A stretch of DNA of 45,454 nucleotides from Oceanobacillus sp. Castelsardo (GCF_001659985.1 NZ_LYCS01000013.1:1-45454); one strand, 5' to 3'; counted from the first letter of the stretch, positions 1 through 8,021 are shown. Translations and numbers: made by a program. Notes: generated by a model from the sequence alone, not told the origin.

Positions 1-498
<498 letters not shown>

Positions 499-610
499 AG
501 TTTGTCAGAATGAACACCAATTCATTCTAATGTCTTAGCTTTTCAGAAGTATTACCTTCTGTTTTTAAAAGAAAAACGAGTTTCTTTTTTCTTGACATAC
601 TGGTTGTTTT

Positions 611-629
611 GTTCAGTTTTCAAAGAGCA
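611..629 (-). promoter_or_regulatory. rRNA leader boxA-like antitermination sequence
   Basis: On the minus strand this reads TGCTCTTTGAAAACTGAAC, which matches the boxA-type leader element found upstream of Bacillus 16S genes. It lies between the rrn promoter and the 16S gene, as expected for Nus-factor antitermination. Confidence 0.7.
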
Positions 630-664
630 AATATTATTATCACTTCCAAAGAAGCGACTATAAT

Positions 665-694
665 AATTTATCATAATTACTATAATTTTGTCAA
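665..694 (-). promoter_or_regulatory. sigma-A promoter of the rRNA operon
   Basis: On the minus strand a perfect TTGACA (-35, plus-strand 689-694) is followed after 18 bp by TAAATT (-10, 665-670). It sits between tRNA-Ile and the 16S leader, so the rRNA operon has its own promoter and need not depend on read-through from the tRNA cluster. Confidence 0.75.
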
Positions 695-739
695 CAACTA
701 ATTTAAGTTTTTATTTTATCCAAATTTAAATTAGTCGGA

Positions 740-813
<74 letters not shown>

Positions 814-823
814 ATTTTAATAA

Positions 824-897
824 TGGAGCGGGTGATGGGAATCGAACCCACGACATCAGCTTGGAAGGCTGAGGTTATACCATTTAACTACACCCGC
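824..897 (-). tRNA. tRNA-Gly (UCC)
   Basis: Acceptor stem GCGGGTG/CACCCGC, anticodon loop CTTCCAA, TTCGATTCC T-arm. CCA is encoded. Confidence 0.95.
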
Positions 898-909
898 GTA
901 TATATGAAG

Positions 910-986
910 TGGCCGAGAAGACAGGATTCGAACCTGCGACCCACAGCTTAGAAGGCTGTTGCTCTATCCAACTGAGCTACTCCCCG
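910..986 (-). tRNA. tRNA-Arg (UCU)
   Basis: Anticodon loop CTTCTAA (UCU), TTCGAATCC T-loop, encoded CCA. The acceptor stem pairs CGGGGAG with CTTCTCG and contains two G-U wobbles. Its C1-G72 end and T-arm half look more like Bacillus tRNA-Pro than a typical tRNA-Arg. Confidence 0.92.
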
Positions 987-1001
987 TACGCTATATGTAT
1001 A

Positions 1002-1078
1002 TGGCGCGCCCGAGAGGAGTCGAACCCCTAACCTTTTGATCCGTAGTCAAACGCTCTATCCAATTGAGCTACGGGCGC
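1002..1078 (-). tRNA. tRNA-Arg (ACG)
   Basis: Acceptor stem GCGCCCG/CGGGCGC, anticodon loop CTACGGA (ACG), encoded CCA. Canonical for decoding CGN codons. Confidence 0.95.
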
Positions 1079-1081
1079 ATA

Positions 1082-1170
1082 TGGTGCCGAGGACCGGAAT
1101 CGAACCGGTACGGTAGTCACCTACCGCAGGATTTTAAGTCCTGTGCGTCTGCCAGTTCCGCCACCCCGGC
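1082..1170 (-). tRNA. tRNA-Leu (UAA)
   Basis: Class II tRNA with a long variable arm, anticodon loop CTTAAAA, acceptor GCCGGGG/CCTCGGC, encoded CCA. Confidence 0.95.
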
Positions 1171-1175
1171 AAGAG

Positions 1176-1250
1176 TGGAGCGGAAGACGGGATTCGAACC
1201 CGCGACCCCCACCTTGGCAAGGTGGTGTTCTACCACTGAACTACTTCCGC
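1176..1250 (-). tRNA. tRNA-Gly (GCC)
   Basis: Acceptor GCGGAAG/CTTCCGC, anticodon loop TTGCCAA, encoded CCA. Confidence 0.95.
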
Positions 1251-1275
1251 ATAACATTATAATTAAGAAATGAAA

Positions 1276-1360
1276 TGGTGCGGGTGAAGGGAGTCGAACC
1301 CCCACATCCGAAGATACTAGATCCTAAGTCTAGCGCGTCTGCCAATTCCGCCACACCCGC
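1276..1360 (-). tRNA. tRNA-Leu (UAG)
   Basis: Class II tRNA with a long variable arm, anticodon loop CTTAGGA, acceptor GCGGGTG/CACCCGC, encoded CCA. Confidence 0.95.
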
Positions 1361-1367
1361 AACATGA

Positions 1368-1440
1368 TGAGCCATGAAGGACTCGAACCTTCGACCCTCT
1401 GATTAAAAGTCAGATGCTCTACCACCTGAGCTAATGGCTC
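1368..1440 (-). tRNA. tRNA-Lys (UUU)
   Basis: Acceptor GAGCCAT/ATGGCTC, anticodon loop CTTTTAA. CCA is not encoded. A second copy of its first 24 nt lies about 127 bp upstream (1568-1591). Confidence 0.95.
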
Positions 1441-1567
1441 ATATTAAATACTCTTATCTATTGATTCAAAATAACATATTAGTGACCCCTACATCTACTA
1501 GCTTATTCAAGGAAGCTAAGTGCTTCGGGGTTACTCGAAGCAAACTCGGTAGAAGTATTGCTCGTTA

Positions 1568-1591
1568 CTCTACCAGCTGAGCTAATGGCTC
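1568..1591 (-). pseudogene. 5' fragment of a tRNA-Lys gene
   Basis: On the minus strand 1591 to 1568 reads as the acceptor strand and D-arm of tRNA-Lys, identical to the intact gene at 1368-1440 in 23 of 24 positions. The similarity then stops: no anticodon arm, T-arm or 3' acceptor strand follows. About 127 bp of unrelated, hairpin-rich DNA separates it from the intact tRNA-Lys. Confidence 0.8.
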
Positions 1592-1600
1592 TTAATAAAA

Positions 1601-1676
<76 letters not shown>

Positions 1677-1694
1677 AAAGTATAAACTTTTCAA

Positions 1695-1779
1695 TGGTGG
1701 AGGGGGGCAGATTCGAACTGCCGAACCCAGAGGGAGCGGATTTACAGTCCGCCGCGTTTAGCCACTTCGCTACCCCTCC
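1695..1779 (-). tRNA. tRNA-Tyr (GUA)
   Basis: Class II tRNA with a long variable arm, acceptor GGAGGGG/CCCCTCC, anticodon loop CTGTAAA, encoded CCA. Confidence 0.95.
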
Positions 1780-1785
1780 AACAGA

Positions 1786-1861
<76 letters not shown>

Positions 1862-2022
1862 AGATTAAAGATTGGATAAAATTGCAATTTAGTTCTTACT
1901 ATTATAATAGTAAGAAGTTTATTCAAAGAAGTAAACCTTTGCTCGTCGTGTTGAAAGTTATTTCAGAGAAGCAGCACTCCTCGCAAGCCTACAATTCGAA
2001 GCTTATTCAAGAAGTTTACGGC

Positions 2023-2049
2023 TTGCCCTACCAACTAAGCTACCGAGCC
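2023..2049 (-). pseudogene. 5' fragment of a tRNA-Phe gene
   Basis: On the minus strand 2049 to 2023 matches the first 27 nt of the intact tRNA-Phe (1786-1861) in 24 positions, and then diverges. The fragment runs into a hairpin (GCAAGCC at the end of the fragment, GGCTTGC further on). About 160 bp separate it from the intact gene, the same arrangement as the tRNA-Lys fragment. Confidence 0.78.
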
Positions 2050-2077
2050 ATAATATTGAAATAGTTATTTATTTAAA

Positions 2078-2154
2078 TGGCGGTCCGGACGGGACTCGAA
2101 CCCGCGACCTCCTGCGTGACAGGCAGGCATTCTAACCAACTGAACTACCGGACC
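2078..2154 (-). tRNA. tRNA-Asp (GUC)
   Basis: Acceptor GGTCCGG/CCGGACC, anticodon loop CTGTCAC, encoded CCA. Confidence 0.95.
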
Positions 2155-2156
2155 AT

Positions 2157-2233
<77 letters not shown>

Positions 2234-2260
2234 ATGTAAGAAAAACAAATTAAATTATGA

Positions 2261-2336
2261 TGGTGGAGGATACAGGGCTCGAACCTGTGACCCCCTGCTT
2301 GTAAGGCAGGTGCTCTCCCAGCTGAGCTAATCCTCC
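2261..2336 (-). tRNA. tRNA-Val (UAC)
   Basis: Acceptor GGAGGAT/ATCCTCC, anticodon loop CTTACAA, encoded CCA. Confidence 0.95.
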
Positions 2337-2439
2337 GAAGCATAGGATGTGCTAGTGCATGTGTTGCGACAAATCTTTACAGTGAGACGAGTAATCGGAG
2401 TCCCAGGACGTCGCGTAGTTAACATGCCTTCCTTGAAAT
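2337..2439. repeat. hairpin-rich spacer with CAGGACGTC word
   Basis: This 103-bp spacer between tRNA-Val and tRNA-Glu is not AT-rich like its surroundings and carries short palindromic words built around AGGAC/GTCCT. Similar words occur in the spacer at 5575-5750. It looks like a dispersed small repeat rather than a gene. No open frame or RNA-gene fold was recognised. Confidence 0.4.
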
Positions 2440-2514
2440 TGGTGACCCGTACGGGATTCGAACCCGTGTTACCGCCGTGAAAGGGCGGTGTCTTAACCGC
2501 TTGACCAACGGGCC
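2440..2514 (-). tRNA. tRNA-Glu (UUC)
   Basis: Anticodon loop CTTTCAC; acceptor GGCCCGT pairs with ACGGGTC through one G-U. Encoded CCA. It is the first tRNA of the cluster in the direction of transcription. Confidence 0.95.
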
Positions 2515-2543
2515 ATTTTTAGATCAATTTGTCAACGCGATTT

Positions 2544-2573
2544 AATATACCATGTTTTCAAGTCCGATGTCAA
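2544..2573 (-). promoter_or_regulatory. sigma-A promoter P2 of the tRNA cluster
   Basis: Minus-strand TTGACA (2568-2573) and TATATT (2544-2549) with 18 bp between them, about 30 bp before tRNA-Glu. Confidence 0.75.
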
Positions 2574-2619
2574 CAAGAAATTTCATATAAGTTTTTCGCG
2601 TTTTTCAACAGCAAAATTT

Positions 2620-2648
2620 ATATTAAAGCAAACTCATATAAATGTCAA
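2620..2648 (-). promoter_or_regulatory. sigma-A promoter P1 of the tRNA cluster
   Basis: Minus-strand TTGACA (2643-2648) and TAATAT (2620-2625) with a 17-bp spacer. With P2 it forms the tandem arrangement common for stable-RNA operons. Confidence 0.75.
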
Positions 2649-2751
2649 CACAAAATAATAATTTTTATTATTCAATTTTAATAATCGGTAAAGATGCCCT
2701 AAAATGGCGATTAATATAATCATACCCATTATAGAAAGAAGTGAAACAACA

Positions 2752-3009
2752 CTAAGATTCCTCTTCTATTTCGTCATTATCCAATTCCACATCCCCCAGA
2801 TCTAGCCAAGATAACATTTCACCTACTACTGTGTTTACTTTTTCATTTACGATATCTTCCCCGTATTTTTTCTTCGCCTTTTCAATAAAACTTAAAACTT
2901 CATCATTATATTTGATAATCGGCTCATCACTCTCAAGATTATTAAACAGATCTAATATTTCATCTAATGCTTTATCGAATCGTTTACTTTCTATTTCAGT
3001 TGCTTTCAT
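2752..3009 (-). CDS. small acidic hypothetical protein
   Basis: This is an 85-residue, strongly acidic protein with no membrane segment and no signal peptide. The sequence suggests two or three helices (charged stretches around residues 1-55) and an acidic tail (about residues 72-85). The ATG is preceded by a good ribosome binding site (GAGGTGAC) at a normal distance, which supports it being real. It faces the tRNA cluster on the same strand and is divergent from the lactonase gene. I do not recognise the family and assign no function. Confidence 0.65.
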   Translation of the reverse strand: MKATEIESKRFDKALDEILDLFNNLESDEPIIKYNDEVLSFIEKAKKKYGEDIVNEKVNTVVGEMLSWLDLGDVELDNDEIEEES

Positions 3010-3230
3010 AAATAAGTCACCTCAGAATTATCATGCCCTAAAAAAATCATTTTGCACCTTTCTTTTAATAGGTTGTTCAAAAATGCCATTTCCTATTTCT
3101 TCGTTAGCTTGATTCTTTCCATTTCCCTTTTGATATACACACTTAAAAATAGGCAGGAAAGTGACAAGTGATAATGGAATCGATATACTTAGGTAGATAA
3201 TAATTTACGTGGAAAGGAGATTCTCGGATC

Positions 3231-4277
3231 GTGAAATACATAGGTTACATCGGCACATATACAAAAAAAGCTAGTGAAGGAATCTATACATTTGAATTAG
3301 ATACAGAAGAAAGGAAAATATCAAATGTAAATGTTGCAGCGAAAGTGGATAGTCCAACTTATTTGAAACTGACTAATGATAACAAGTTTCTTTTTTCCGT
3401 TGCAAAAGATGGGGAAAATGGTGGGGTTGCATCCTTCCAAGTTAATCATGGTACAGGTGGACTAAAAGCAATTAATAAACAATTAGAACCGGGCGCTAAC
3501 CCTTGTCATATCAACACAGATACAGATTATCAATTTTTATTCAGCACTAATTACCATAAAGGTACGGTTGATTCTTATAAAATAAATCAACATACTGGAG
3601 AAATCAGCCAAGCAATATCCACTATCCAACATACTGGTAACGGCCCTGACTCAAGGCAGGAAAAGGCTCATGTTCACTATGCAGGTATGACTCCGGATGG
3701 AAAATATTTAGCTGTCGTTGATTTAGGTAGTGACTTACTTGTGACTTATCAAGTTGGTGAAAACGGAGAATTAGTCGAGGTCAGCCGTTTAGTTGTTCCT
3801 GCTGGTAGTGGACCAAGACACTTAGCTTTCCATCCAAGACTTTCTTCCATTGCGTATCTCGTAACTGAATTCAGTGGAGAAGTTTTTGTCCTATCATATG
3901 ATCAAACAAATGGAAGCTTCTCCATTGTTCAATCAATTAAAACCATTCCAGAGGATTTCAAGGAAAACAATCAAGGTAGTGCCATCCACGTTTCTTCCGA
4001 TGGTAAATTTGTTTACTCTGGAAATCGTGGGCATAATAGTATCGCTGTTTTTAAAGTGGATACGGAAACAGGACAATTAACCTTTATTGAGAATACACCT
4101 ACAGAGGGCGACTGGCCAAGGGATTTCATTCTTGATCCAAGCGAAAAATTTCTTATCGCTTCTAATCAAGAATCAGATAATTTAACCCTGTTCTCCCGTG
4201 ATACAGAAACAGGTAAATTAACATTACTACAAAAAGATATTTCTGCCCCTGAACCGGTTTGCTTAATATTTTTATAG
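3231..4277 (+). CDS. 6-phosphogluconolactonase-like beta-propeller (lactonase family, YkgB-like)
   Basis: The 348-residue protein matches the seven-bladed beta-propeller lactonase family (PF10282), whose members include E. coli Pgl and B. subtilis YkgB. The family hydrolyses 6-phosphoglucono-lactone in the oxidative pentose phosphate pathway, although some members act on other lactones. Supporting signs are the start GYIGTYT, the repeated blade words of the form D-x-x-T-G-x-L and the conserved stretch GPRHLAFHP near residue 190. The frame starts at GTG, with GGAAAGGAGA ten bases upstream. No signal peptide is present, so it is cytoplasmic. It is transcribed alone, converging on the MFS gene at a shared terminator. 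The family is certain, the exact substrate less so. Confidence 0.88.
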   Translation: MKYIGYIGTYTKKASEGIYTFELDTEERKISNVNVAAKVDSPTYLKLTNDNKFLFSVAKDGENGGVASFQVNHGTGGLKAINKQLEPGANPCHINTDTDYQFLFSTNYHKGTVDSYKINQHTGEISQAISTIQHTGNGPDSRQEKAHVHYAGMTPDGKYLAVVDLGSDLLVTYQVGENGELVEVSRLVVPAGSGPRHLAFHPRLSSIAYLVTEFSGEVFVLSYDQTNGSFSIVQSIKTIPEDFKENNQGSAIHVSSDGKFVYSGNRGHNSIAVFKVDTETGQLTFIENTPTEGDWPRDFILDPSEKFLIASNQESDNLTLFSRDTETGKLTLLQKDISAPEPVCLIFL

Positions 4278-4308
4278 TAAACTCATTCGAGTTGGAAGTT
4301 CTATTCAT

Positions 4309-4345
4309 AAAAAACAGCTAGTGCTTAGAGCTCTAGCTGTTTTTT
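4309..4345. terminator. bidirectional terminator overlapping the end of the MFS gene
   Basis: ACAGCTAG and CTAGCTGT form an 8-bp stem around an 11-nt loop, extended by A-runs and T-runs on both sides, so it can work on either strand. It serves the lactonase gene and the convergent MFS gene. One arm lies in the last codons of the MFS protein (positions 4325-4345). Confidence 0.85.
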
Positions 4346-5551
4346 TACTTCCTCTTGAATTAGTCCAGGCTGTTTTCTTGATTGGGATACCTTTTTCCCA
4401 TGTAGCAGATAATAAACAAAAATGGAAATAAAAACAAGGCATGCCATTCCAACATACATTCCTCTGTAACCTGTTAATGGTAGGGTAAAACCGAGTAAAA
4501 ACGGGCCGACTCCCACCCCTGTGTCAAAGAATACAAAAAAGGTAGAAGTTGCAAGTCCAATTCTATGCGATGAGGCTTTGTTAACCGCAATCGTTTGAGC
4601 ACTTGATTGCACTGTACCAAATCCAATTCCAATAACGGCTCCTGCAATAAGCAAAATCAAACCATGTGATGCTTGACTAAGCAAAATTAACCCAAAGCCA
4701 AATAGGACAAGACATGGATATATAACGGAGTTTTCTCCTTTCGAATCAAATAATGAGCCAGTAAAAGGTCTAGATATTAATAGAAAGGCGGCATACATTA
4801 CAAAAAAGAAACTTGCTGCATCAACTAAATTAATTTCCGTCGCATAAGACGTCATAAACGATAAAATGCTGGAGTATACAAAACCAAGGATTGCTACAAA
4901 TATGGCAATCGGTAAAGTTGTCTTTTCAAAGTAATCACTAATTTGAAAGGCCTTTCTCTCTTTCACCTTAGAAACTTGAACTACTTCAGGTAGTTTCAAC
5001 GTCAATGCAGCCAAAAAGGATACTAGAGCAAAAGCTGTAGTAGTTACAAATATCACTGTATAGTCAAAATGTTGACTTATAAACAATCCTAAAAATGGAC
5101 CAATGGCCATTGCCAAGTTCATACTTGTAGCAAAGTAGCCCATTCCCTCTCCACGTCTTACCATCGGAATAATTTCTGCTGCAATCGTTCCTGTTGCTGT
5201 CGTACATATACCAAATGAAAAACCATGGATAAATCGAAGGGTTAATAATAAAGGTAAATTGTTAACAGGAAAATATAATAGCATCATGGCTAAAAAAAGT
5301 ACTGAACCGAATAATAATAGTTTTTTCTTACCAGCCGTTGCAATTACTTTTCCTGCTATTGGTCTTACAAGCACTGCACCAAGCACGAAAATACTTGAAG
5401 CAAGTCCTGCCATACTTTCTGATGCATGAAAACTTTCTATTGAATAAACCGTTAATGTTACAATCAACATGTAAAACGAAATAAATAATAAAAAGTTTGA
5501 GGTGGATACCATTATGAAGTCTTTCGTCCATAACTTAGGTTTTCTACTCAA
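4325..5551 (-). CDS. MFS transporter (YwoG/YfkF-like drug:H+ antiporter type)
   Basis: About 408 residues with twelve hydrophobic segments in two halves of six, the size and pattern of a DHA1-type major facilitator. The beginning (WTKDFIMVSTSNFLLF) and the loop 2-3 region (VLVRPIAGKVI) resemble B. subtilis YwoG/YfkF. The longest open frame begins at 5677, inside the upstream repeat, so I reject that start. The ribosome binding site AAGGGAGGA touches the ATG at 5557 but lies at a good distance from TTG at 5551, which I prefer. The marR-type gene upstream on the same strand suggests a regulator-exporter operon. The substrate cannot be read from sequence. Confidence 0.85.
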   Translation of the reverse strand: MSRKPKLWTKDFIMVSTSNFLLFISFYMLIVTLTVYSIESFHASESMAGLASSIFVLGAVLVRPIAGKVIATAGKKKLLLFGSVLFLAMMLLYFPVNNLPLLLTLRFIHGFSFGICTTATGTIAAEIIPMVRRGEGMGYFATSMNLAMAIGPFLGLFISQHFDYTVIFVTTTAFALVSFLAALTLKLPEVVQVSKVKERKAFQISDYFEKTTLPIAIFVAILGFVYSSILSFMTSYATEINLVDAASFFFVMYAAFLLISRPFTGSLFDSKGENSVIYPCLVLFGFGLILLSQASHGLILLIAGAVIGIGFGTVQSSAQTIAVNKASSHRIGLATSTFFVFFDTGVGVGPFLLGFTLPLTGYRGMYVGMACLVFISIFVYYLLHGKKVSQSRKQPGLIQEEVKKQLEL

Positions 5552-5574
5552 ACTCATTCCTCCCTTATTTAATT

Positions 5575-5750
5575 TTTTTGTAGCTTTGGGTACCGTAACG
5601 TATGCAGTTAATACGTGAAGAACGGAAAAGCAAGCCAACGAGCTTCCACAGGATGTGGTGACTTCGACGTTCGTCATAGGACATGACGAAACTTAGTCGA
5701 AGGTCCCCTGTATTCGACGTGTCATTTTTACCGGACTTTTTGAACATCCT
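5575..5750. repeat. multi-hairpin repeat between marR and the MFS gene
   Basis: Nested inverted repeats include CTTCGAC/GTCGAAG (5662-5668, 5696-5702) enclosing CGTCAT/ATGACG (5672-5677, 5683-5688), plus CCACA/TGTGG around 5646-5658. The end near 5720-5747 (minus strand GTTCAAAAAGTCCGGT, then TGACACG) recurs downstream of the Fe-alcohol dehydrogenase at 16070-16107. The repeat reaches into the last codons of the marR-type gene. Confidence 0.6.
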
Positions 5751-6144
5751 CTTTTAACTTCTGGATTGTATGTAAAGTCACCATCAAATCCTCATCTGAA
5801 ATTTCGCTTATCAGATTTTGTTCAAATGTGTCTACAATCCGCTTTGCATCGTCATAAACTTGCATCCCTTTTTCCGTTAAATGTATTTTTTTCTCCCGCT
5901 TATCTGTACTAGGGATTTTTTCAATTAGTCCCATTTCTTCTAAACGGTTCACGGTGCGAGTTATTGTTGGCTTTTCTACATCATAATAATTACTTATCTC
6001 AACAAGAGTAGCTGAATTAAAATGCTTCAAATAGAATACAATCGACCATTGTGAATGATATAGACCAACTTTTGCCAGTTGTTCATTTATTTTTTTCGTA
6101 AATGCCCGGGTAAACTGTAACTGATGATGAAAAAAAGAATCCAC
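5728..6144 (-). CDS. MarR-family transcriptional regulator
   Basis: A 138-residue winged-helix protein. The recognition region (about residues 45-80: STxVEISxxYDVEKPTITRTVNRLEE-like) is followed by the wing DKREKKIHLTEKG, a classic MarR signature. MarR proteins usually repress their own operon until a ligand binds or an oxidant reacts. The GTG at 6144 was chosen because GGAGG lies six bases upstream; a longer TTG start at 6165 would place that site inside the gene. A perfect palindrome at 6170-6183 just upstream is the likely operator. The MFS gene follows on the same strand. The last few codons (DVQKVR) lie in a dispersed repeat. Confidence 0.88.
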   Translation of the reverse strand: MDSFFHHQLQFTRAFTKKINEQLAKVGLYHSQWSIVFYLKHFNSATLVEISNYYDVEKPTITRTVNRLEEMGLIEKIPSTDKREKKIHLTEKGMQVYDDAKRIVDTFEQNLISEISDEDLMVTLHTIQKLKEDVQKVR

Positions 6145-6169
6145 TTGAAACCTCCACTCCAACAAATTG

Positions 6170-6183
6170 GTTACCTAGGTAAC
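6170..6183. promoter_or_regulatory. palindromic operator upstream of the marR-type gene
   Basis: GTTACCTAGGTAAC is a perfect 14-bp palindrome ending 26 bp before the GTG start, in the position expected for autorepression by a MarR dimer. Confidence 0.6.
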
Positions 6184-6302
6184 TATACGCTTTTTTATTT
6201 GTCTAGTCAATAGGGGGGATAGGAGCCGGCGCTGGACAGTAAATAAGGCACCATTGAAAGGGTGCCCCACTTAATAGTGTTAATCAGTATAGTTTTAAAA
6301 GA

Positions 6303-6413
6303 TTAGTAACCATTACCTACATAAGAGGTTCCGATAATAATTAATAAAATGAATAGAACTACGATTAAGGCAAATCCTCCACCATAGCCAAAGCCTTGTT
6401 CAGGTGCACCCAT
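6303..6413 (-). CDS. YjcZ-family small sporulation membrane peptide
   Basis: This 36-residue peptide reads [20 protein letters not shown] and then an isoleucine/leucine-rich membrane segment ending in a short GTSYVGNGY tail. The [20 protein letters not shown] core is the signature of the YjcZ/SscA-type spore peptides of Bacillaceae, which are glycine/tyrosine-rich single-span proteins made late in sporulation. A strong GAGGGGGTG ribosome binding site precedes the ATG. It stands alone between the marR operator region and the amidase gene. Confidence 0.85.
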   Translation of the reverse strand: MGAPEQGFGYGGGFALIVVLFILLIIIGTSYVGNGY

Positions 6414-6511
6414 GAATTAACACCCCCTCATTCACATACAGAATTACTATATGTTAAAGCATACGAATTGTTCGAGATAGAAGCCCATCTTTGATACTTA
6501 AACCTCGAGAA

Positions 6512-7594
6512 TTAAGTGAAGAGAGCTTCTGCAGTGTTTTTTCCAAAAATGCCATCTGCCTGAAGTCTTGCACTTCTCTGGAACTTCTTAACTGCATTTA
6601 CAGTACCGCTACCATAAATCCCATCTACTCCATTCGTGTCATATCCTTTACTTGATAGCGTCGCCTGAATGATCCAAGTGAGATTTCCTTTAGCACCCCT
6701 ATCCACTATTACTGTCTTCCGCTTCGTATTAGGTCCAAATATCCCATCTACTTTTAATCCAGCATTAAATTGTTTATTTAATTCTGTTTGGTATCCTATT
6801 ACTAAAGCCCGAAGTGTTTCTGGTCCATATTTATTATCCACCCGAATTTTGGTATTGTAGCGCTTATTTAGGGTTGCTTGAATGTTTGCAATATCACCTG
6901 CTCTTTCACTCCCCGCTGAACTAACTACTTGTGATTTTCCTTCCGTTTCTTTCGGCTTTGTAACCTTGGTTGGTTCAGAGGACGACGAACCTTTGCCTGA
7001 ATCTGAATTCTTATTATTCTTTTTAAGTCCAGCATATTTAGCAACAGCTTCTGCAACATTTTTCCCTGCTTGTTCCAACACTTTATCATCACGAAGTTTT
7101 TTTATATCGATACGTGAATCTACAAATCCACCTTCTGTTAAAACAGCAGGCATGTTTGTTGCATTAATTTCATATAAGTGATTTCCTTTTTTAAGACCAC
7201 GATCATATAGTCCATAAGCTTTCAACATGGCTTGATGAACCACTTCTGCTAATTTTTTACTCTCTGAGGAACCTTGATAATAAAAAGTTTCTGTACCAGT
7301 CCAATCCCCCCATTTTCCCGAAAAAGCATTATGATGGACAGAGATATAAACATCTGCTCCCCAACGATTTGCTCGACTCGTTCGATTTCGAAGTGAAACA
7401 TCAACTAATCCATCAGATCTATTCGCATCGTCTAATCGTATTATTTCTACACCATTGTATTTTTTTAGTTCATTTATAAATGAGGTTACCACTTTATTAC
7501 TAAAATTCCATTCATATTCACCCTCAGGACTTCGCTTACCAGGGGTTGAACCAGCGCCACCGTGCCCAGCTCCGACTGCAACTTTAAATGACAT
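6512..7594 (-). CDS. N-acetylmuramoyl-L-alanine amidase with two peptidoglycan-binding domains
   Basis: The 360-residue cell-wall hydrolase cuts the bond between N-acetylmuramic acid and L-alanine. Residues 4-190 form an Amidase_3 domain with the zinc-site residues visible: H11 (GAGHGG), E26, H87 (SVHHNA) and catalytic E154 (TEGGF). A charged/serine linker (about 195-230) leads to two PG_binding_1 repeats (about 232-295 and 298-360), the second with the typical DGIYGxGTVNAVKKFQ and DGIFGKNTAEA words. There is no signal peptide, so release would need cell lysis or a holin, as for phage endolysins or the mother-cell enzyme CwlC. No phage genes are nearby. A strong AGGAGGG site precedes the ATG. 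Confidence 0.9.
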   Translation of the reverse strand: MSFKVAVGAGHGGAGSTPGKRSPEGEYEWNFSNKVVTSFINELKKYNGVEIIRLDDANRSDGLVDVSLRNRTSRANRWGADVYISVHHNAFSGKWGDWTGTETFYYQGSSESKKLAEVVHQAMLKAYGLYDRGLKKGNHLYEINATNMPAVLTEGGFVDSRIDIKKLRDDKVLEQAGKNVAEAVAKYAGLKKNNKNSDSGKGSSSSEPTKVTKPKETEGKSQVVSSAGSERAGDIANIQATLNKRYNTKIRVDNKYGPETLRALVIGYQTELNKQFNAGLKVDGIFGPNTKRKTVIVDRGAKGNLTWIIQATLSSKGYDTNGVDGIYGSGTVNAVKKFQRSARLQADGIFGKNTAEALFT

Positions 7595-7815
7595 GTTTCT
7601 CCCTCCTATCCCCTACATCTTACGTGTAGCAATCAAAATTCGTTCGGGCAATGAGAACCTAATCAGCCTCTCTCGTACGTAGAAAGCTATCATTTATATA
7701 AAGTGATTCTATGGTACTAAATGTTTATCTATTAAATTCTGTGGGAATATATGAAAATAAATAGTTAATGAGGCTATACTTTATAATTTTCACGCAACAA
7801 CTAGGAGGATACTAG

Positions 7816-7953
7816 ATGGATTATCTAAGTGATCATATGTTAATAAATGCGTACCATAAAGCAGTTAAATTAGAATTGGAGAAAGAATTTATAGAATTAC
7901 TTGTAAAGGAAATAGAGAAAAGAAAACTTGTCACTATGAAGAGAAAAATATAG
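7816..7953 (+). CDS. sda: sporulation histidine kinase inhibitor Sda
   Basis: The 45-residue protein carries LSDHMLINAYHKAVKLELEK followed by EFIELLVKEIEKRKL, closely matching the helical hairpin of Sda. In B. subtilis Sda binds the sporulation kinases KinA and KinB and blocks phosphorelay entry when replication is disturbed. The ATG follows AGGAGGA at six bases. In B. subtilis the gene is controlled by DnaA; I see no convincing cluster of DnaA boxes in the 200 bp upstream here. Confidence 0.88.
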   Translation: MDYLSDHMLINAYHKAVKLELEKEFIELLVKEIEKRKLVTMKRKI

Positions 7954-8021
7954 AAACCCCATTACAAACCACCAATGCTCCGGTCATTCTTGGTTTGAGA
8001 TAATTAAGTAAACATATATAA

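Noticed and set aside
2831..3112. 93-codon plus-strand frame
   Set aside because: It is antisense to the small acidic protein at 2752-3009, which has a good ribosome binding site; this one has none.
5558..5677. N-terminal extension of the MFS protein from an ATG at 5677
   Set aside because: The extension runs through the hairpin repeat, has no family counterpart, and a good ribosome binding site lies at the later start.
6512..7594. Prophage indicated by an endolysin-like amidase
   Set aside because: No holin, structural or integrase genes are near it, and sporulation enzymes also lack signal peptides.
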